A DNA stretch of 16,404 bases from JAXHTH01 sp034211115. Lineage in GTDB: Bacteria; Planctomycetota; Phycisphaerae; Phycisphaerales; SM1A02. The translations under genes and the position numbers were made by a program. Positions 13,623-16,404 of the stretch are shown piece after piece. The stretch spans positions 1 to 16,404 of the forward strand of contig JAXHTH010000205.1 of the NCBI GenBank assembly GCA_034211115.1, given 5' to 3'. Under the pieces are notes generated by a model. The model worked only from the letters and a program-made list of their open reading frames with translations, was not told where the DNA came from and ran no database searches. The stretch's first letter is position 1. The number at the start of each line of letters is the position of its first letter.

Positions 13623-15620
13623 ATGTTGCACACGAAGGAAACCCGCAACAGAACGTATGGATGGCCCCTGAAGGCGGCGGGGATCGTGATGGCCGCCCTC
13701 GTCCTGGCGTCGCCGGCCGCTGGCCAGCTCACGCCCGAGGACATCGACGCCCTGCGCCGGCAGGGTGAGAAGGAGGGCTGGACCTTCACCGTGGGCGAGA
13801 ACCCCGCCACCCGTCGCAGCCTCGATGAGCTCTGCGGCGTCGTCGTGCCCGACAACTGGAGACAGGGGGCCCGATTCGATCCCTGCAATCCGCGCGGCAT
13901 GCTCCCGAACACCTTCGACTGGCGCGATGTCGACGGCCAGAACTACTGCACGCCGATCCGGGACCAGGGCGGCTGCGGGAGCTGCTGGGCCTTCGCCCTT
14001 GTCGGCTCCTTCGAGTCCAACATCGTCATCATGGACGGCGTGTACGAGGATCTCTCCGAGCAGTGGCTGGTGAGCTGCACCGGCCTGGGGGGCTGCAACG
14101 GTGAATGGCCCGGCAACGCCGCCAACTTCTACCTCTGCTCCGGCGACTACCAGGACCCGTGCGGCGGATACGGGGCCGTCCTCGAAGCCGACTTCCCGTA
14201 CGTGGCCTGGGATGCGCCGTGCGAGTGCCCTTACGAACATCCTTATTGCCTCGAGGACTGGGCCTTCATCGGGCCGGAATGGGGGATCCCCACCAACGAG
14301 CAACTCAAGCAGGCCATCGTCGATCATGGCCCGATCACCGTCTGCGTCTACGTCAACTCCGCCTTCAGCGCCTACACGGGCGGGATCTTCAACGCCTGCC
14401 AGGATTACGCGATCAATCACGCCGTCGATCTGGTCGGCTGGGACGACAACCAGGGCGACAGCGGCGTGTGGTTCCTCCGCAACTCCTGGGGCCCGGGGTG
14501 GGGCGAAGACGGGTACATGCGCATCGCCTACGACTGCTCGCGCATCGGCTACAACGGCCTGTACGTGCAGTACGAGGGCATTCAGCCCACCCTGGTCTTC
14601 ACGTATCCCGACGGCCGGCCGGAGATGCTCGATCCCGATCAGGACACCGCGTTCCGCGTGCACGTGAGCGGCGAGAACGACGGCGTCCCGGTCCCCGATT
14701 CGGGACAGATTCACTATTCGCGCAACGGCGGCGGATTCACCACCGCCGACATGAACGACCTCGGGGGCGGCGATTATGAGGCGACCCTCCCCGCCGCCGA
14801 GTGCTTCGATGTCTACGACTGGTACGTCAGCGCTGAAGAAGAGACGATGGGGCGCATCTACGATCCGCCCCGCGCGCCGGACGACACCTATTCAGCCGTC
14901 GTCGCCACCGGCGAAGTCGTCGTCTTCGATGATGACTTCCAGTCGGATCACGGCTGGACCGTCTACGCCGGCGCCGACACCGGCGACTGGGAACGCGCCG
15001 ACCCGCAGCAGGTCACCAGCAGCGGGACCATCACCCAGCCGGGCGACGATCACTCGCCCGACGGGACGCTCTGCTTCGTCACCGGCCCGCTCGCGGGCGG
15101 CGGAGCGGGCGATTACGACGTGGACGGGGGACCGACGCGGCTCACCTCGCCCGCCTTCGACCTTCAGGACCTCAACGCGACCGTCAGTTACTGGCGCTGG
15201 TACCACATCAGCACCCAGTGGAACGACGAGCTGCTCGTGGAAGTCTCCAACGACGACGGCGCGACCTGGACCACCGTCGAGTCGATCACGGATCGCCAGA
15301 CCTGGACATACGTCCAGTGGAACGTGAGCGATTACGTCGATCCTACCCGCCAGGTGCGCGTGCGGTTCACCGCCGATGACAGCCCCAACGATTCGCTCGT
15401 CGAGGCGCTGATCGACGATTTCGCGGTGACCGTCCTCGAGTGCGAGGGCGGCGGCATTCCCGAGGACATCAACGGCGACGGGACCGTCAACACCGCCGAC
15501 CTGCTGCTCCTGCTCGCCGCGTGGGGACCGTGCCCGGACTGCCCGGAGGACATCAACGGCGACGGGACGGTGAACACCGAGGACCTGCTGCTCCTCCTCG
15601 CGGCGTGGGGCAGCGGCTGA
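13623..15620 (+). CDS. Secreted papain-family (C1A) cysteine protease with MAM-like domain and two dockerin-type repeats
   Basis: ATG 13623 has AAGGAGG 10 nt upstream; upstream open frame is not protein-like. The 665 residues begin with a signal peptide (LKAAGIVMAALVLASPAAG). A short pro-region follows (WTFTVGENPATRRSLDELCG), then a C1A peptidase domain (about 95-320). The active site is complete: Gln115 and Cys121 in DQGGCGSCWAFA, His266 in INHAVDLVGWDD, Asn287 in RNSWGPGWGEDGY. Many extra cysteines suggest disulfides. Residues of about 322-430 look like an Ig/fibronectin-type beta domain. Residues of about 436-605 (FDDDFQSDHGWTVY, LTSPAFDLQDLNATVSYWRW, VRVRFTADDSPNDSLVEALI) resemble a MAM-like jelly roll. 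Two near-identical dockerin repeats end the protein (about 613-664). It probably degrades extracellular protein and is held at the surface or in a complex through its tail. It stands alone, with its stop 16 nt from the convergent DUF2752 stop. Confidence 0.95.
   Translation: MLHTKETRNRTYGWPLKAAGIVMAALVLASPAAGQLTPEDIDALRRQGEKEGWTFTVGENPATRRSLDELCGVVVPDNWRQGARFDPCNPRGMLPNTFDWRDVDGQNYCTPIRDQGGCGSCWAFALVGSFESNIVIMDGVYEDLSEQWLVSCTGLGGCNGEWPGNAANFYLCSGDYQDPCGGYGAVLEADFPYVAWDAPCECPYEHPYCLEDWAFIGPEWGIPTNEQLKQAIVDHGPITVCVYVNSAFSAYTGGIFNACQDYAINHAVDLVGWDDNQGDSGVWFLRNSWGPGWGEDGYMRIAYDCSRIGYNGLYVQYEGIQPTLVFTYPDGRPEMLDPDQDTAFRVHVSGENDGVPVPDSGQIHYSRNGGGFTTADMNDLGGGDYEATLPAAECFDVYDWYVSAEEETMGRIYDPPRAPDDTYSAVVATGEVVVFDDDFQSDHGWTVYAGADTGDWERADPQQVTSSGTITQPGDDHSPDGTLCFVTGPLAGGGAGDYDVDGGPTRLTSPAFDLQDLNATVSYWRWYHISTQWNDELLVEVSNDDGATWTTVESITDRQTWTYVQWNVSDYVDPTRQVRVRFTADDSPNDSLVEALIDDFAVTVLECEGGGIPEDINGDGTVNTADLLLLLAAWGPCPDCPEDINGDGTVNTEDLLLLLAAWGSG
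15459..15611 (+). repeat. Tandem duplication of a 69-nt dockerin unit
   Basis: Units at 15459-15527 and 15543-15611 encode almost the same 23 residues (PEDINGDGTVNT, then A or E, then DLLLLLAAWG), separated by a 15-nt spacer. The DNA is nearly identical too, with differences mostly at third positions, so the duplication is recent or kept homogeneous. Confidence 0.85.
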
Positions 15621-15636
15621 CCGGCCCCCGGAAGGC

Positions 15637-16152
15637 TCACAGCCCCGCGAAGCAGGGCAGGTGCGGCGTCACGTCCGCGGTGGCGATGTGCGCCGCGGCT
15701 CGGGCGAGGCCGAAGACAACGAATGACGCCGCCAGCGCGCTGTAGGCGGCGTCGGTGATCGTGCGGTTCCGCCGGATGAAGCGGGCCAGCTCGACGCGGC
15801 GAGCGCGCGGCAGCAGGCTCTCGGCGATCACGATTAGAAAGAACGCGAGGAAGAACAGGCCGAAGGGGTGGTACGCCCAGCTCTCGGCGAACAGGCCGCG
15901 CACGGCGCAGCTCAGGCTGCGCGTGAGCCCGCAGCCGGGGCAGGGGATCCCCGTCGTGCCGTGCAGCCAGCAGACGGGCACCCCCAGCCCGTGCGGCGGG
16001 TGAACCAGGGCCATGATCGGCACGAGCCAGGCGAGGCACACCGTCGTCCGGCCGAACCATCGCCGATACGCCGGCGCGCGAAGAGCATTGATCGACGGCG
16101 CGACGTCCTCGGTGGCGTCCCGCCCGGCGCGCAGCTCCGCGGCGCCGATCAA
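15637..16152 (-). CDS. DUF2752 membrane protein
   Basis: I choose TTG 16152, which forms a TTGA overlap with the stop of the upstream gene and has GGGAG about 9 nt before it; upstream residues in this frame are a shadow of the neighbouring gene. The 171-residue product carries the DUF2752 signature CWLHGTTGIPCPGCGLTRSL, with three cysteines, followed by hydrophobic SWAYHPFGLFFLAFFLIVIAE. There are about three membrane helices in all: one before the motif (TVCLAWLVPIMALV), one after it, and one near the C-terminus (AYSALAASFVVFGLARAA). The biochemical role of the family is unknown; the CPxCG motif suggests metal or thiol chemistry but this is not shown. Translational coupling to a second membrane protein suggests they work together. 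Confidence 0.85.
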   Translation of the reverse strand: MIGAAELRAGRDATEDVAPSINALRAPAYRRWFGRTTVCLAWLVPIMALVHPPHGLGVPVCWLHGTTGIPCPGCGLTRSLSCAVRGLFAESWAYHPFGLFFLAFFLIVIAESLLPRARRVELARFIRRNRTITDAAYSALAASFVVFGLARAAAHIATADVTPHLPCFAGL

Positions 16153-16404
16153 AACCCTGCTCCCATCGCGCCGTCCATCGAGTAGATAAGCCCCACCGCC
16201 GCAATATAGGCGATGAGGCCGATGCCGTAGAGCACCCTGACGTATTGATTCTCGCAGACGGCGTACACGAAGTAGAGGATGTAGAACGGCACGCACAGCG
16301 TGAGCAGGCCCTGGCCGATCCCCTCGATAAACGCGAACACGAGCACGGCAATCGTGATGAGGAAGAAGAAAAGCCCGGCCGTGCCGATGTGGGCCAGGGC
16401 GACC
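16149..16404 (-). CDS. Small multi-pass membrane protein, 5' end outside the window
   Basis: The open frame enters from the right edge and ends with TGA at 16149. The 85 visible residues form about three hydrophobic segments (LAHIGTAGLFFFLITIAVLV, QGLLTLCVPFYILYFVYAV, LYGIGLIAYIAAVGLIYSM) with a short polar loop CENQYVR between the last two. I do not recognise a family with certainty. The stop overlaps the TTG start of the DUF2752 gene, so the pair is probably one operon. Confidence 0.7.
   Translation of the reverse strand, partial: VALAHIGTAGLFFFLITIAVLVFAFIEGIGQGLLTLCVPFYILYFVYAVCENQYVRVLYGIGLIAYIAAVGLIYSMDGAMGAGF

Noticed and set aside
13299..14714. Minus-strand open frame of 471 codons
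   Set aside because: It is a shadow of the cysteine protease gene; the forward frame has all catalytic motifs.
1..16404. CRISPR array or Cas genes to accompany the TPR-CHAT protein
   Set aside because: No regularly spaced direct repeats and no Cas-like protein are present in the window.
1..16404. tRNA or rRNA genes, insertion sequences
   Set aside because: No cloverleaf, rRNA signature, transposase or terminal inverted repeats were recognised.

Overview
The window is high-GC bacterial DNA that most likely comes from a planctomycete, probably Phycisphaerae or a relative. The main clue is the C-terminal calcium-binding dockerin-type repeat ending in LLLLLAAWG or a close variant. It closes two secreted proteases, and an orphan copy lies between genes. 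GTG and TTG starts with overlapping genes, and a small ECF sigma factor with a proline-rich leader, fit this. The placement rests on sequence style, not on a marker gene.

Left block (1-3895, minus strand): three overlapping genes read leftward. An inactive-transglutaminase protein with seven C-terminal membrane helices comes first, then an ATP-grasp protein related to RimK-type glutamate ligases. Last is a lipoprotein-like protein in which a DUF3541-like domain is joined to a serine hydrolase of the beta-lactamase/DD-peptidase type; it is cut by the window edge at its SxxK motif. The first two are a known conserved pair of unknown function. The hydrolase fusion hints at work on an envelope peptide or amide bond.

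Central block (about 4640-10331, plus strand): an ECF sigma factor; a small protein with a degenerate zinc-anti-sigma-like start and a beta-rich C-terminus; a 959-residue TPR-CHAT protein with an intact caspase-like His/Cys pair; and a secreted subtilisin with a dockerin tail. The last three are joined by ATGA stop/start overlaps. This is the most interesting part. It resembles, without any CRISPR parts, the sigma factor / inhibitor / TPR-CHAT protease logic of type III-E CRISPR (Csx29-Csx30-RpoE), with an exported protease added as a possible effector.

Right block (10332-16404): a secreted di-heme cytochrome c peroxidase/MauG-type protein, a convergent small secreted protein of unknown function with its own terminator, and nearly 1 kb without a convincing gene that holds a dockerin remnant and a nested inverted repeat. 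These are followed by a secreted papain-family cysteine protease with a MAM-like domain and two dockerin repeats. At the right edge, on the minus strand, are a DUF2752 membrane protein and a truncated membrane protein, translationally coupled.
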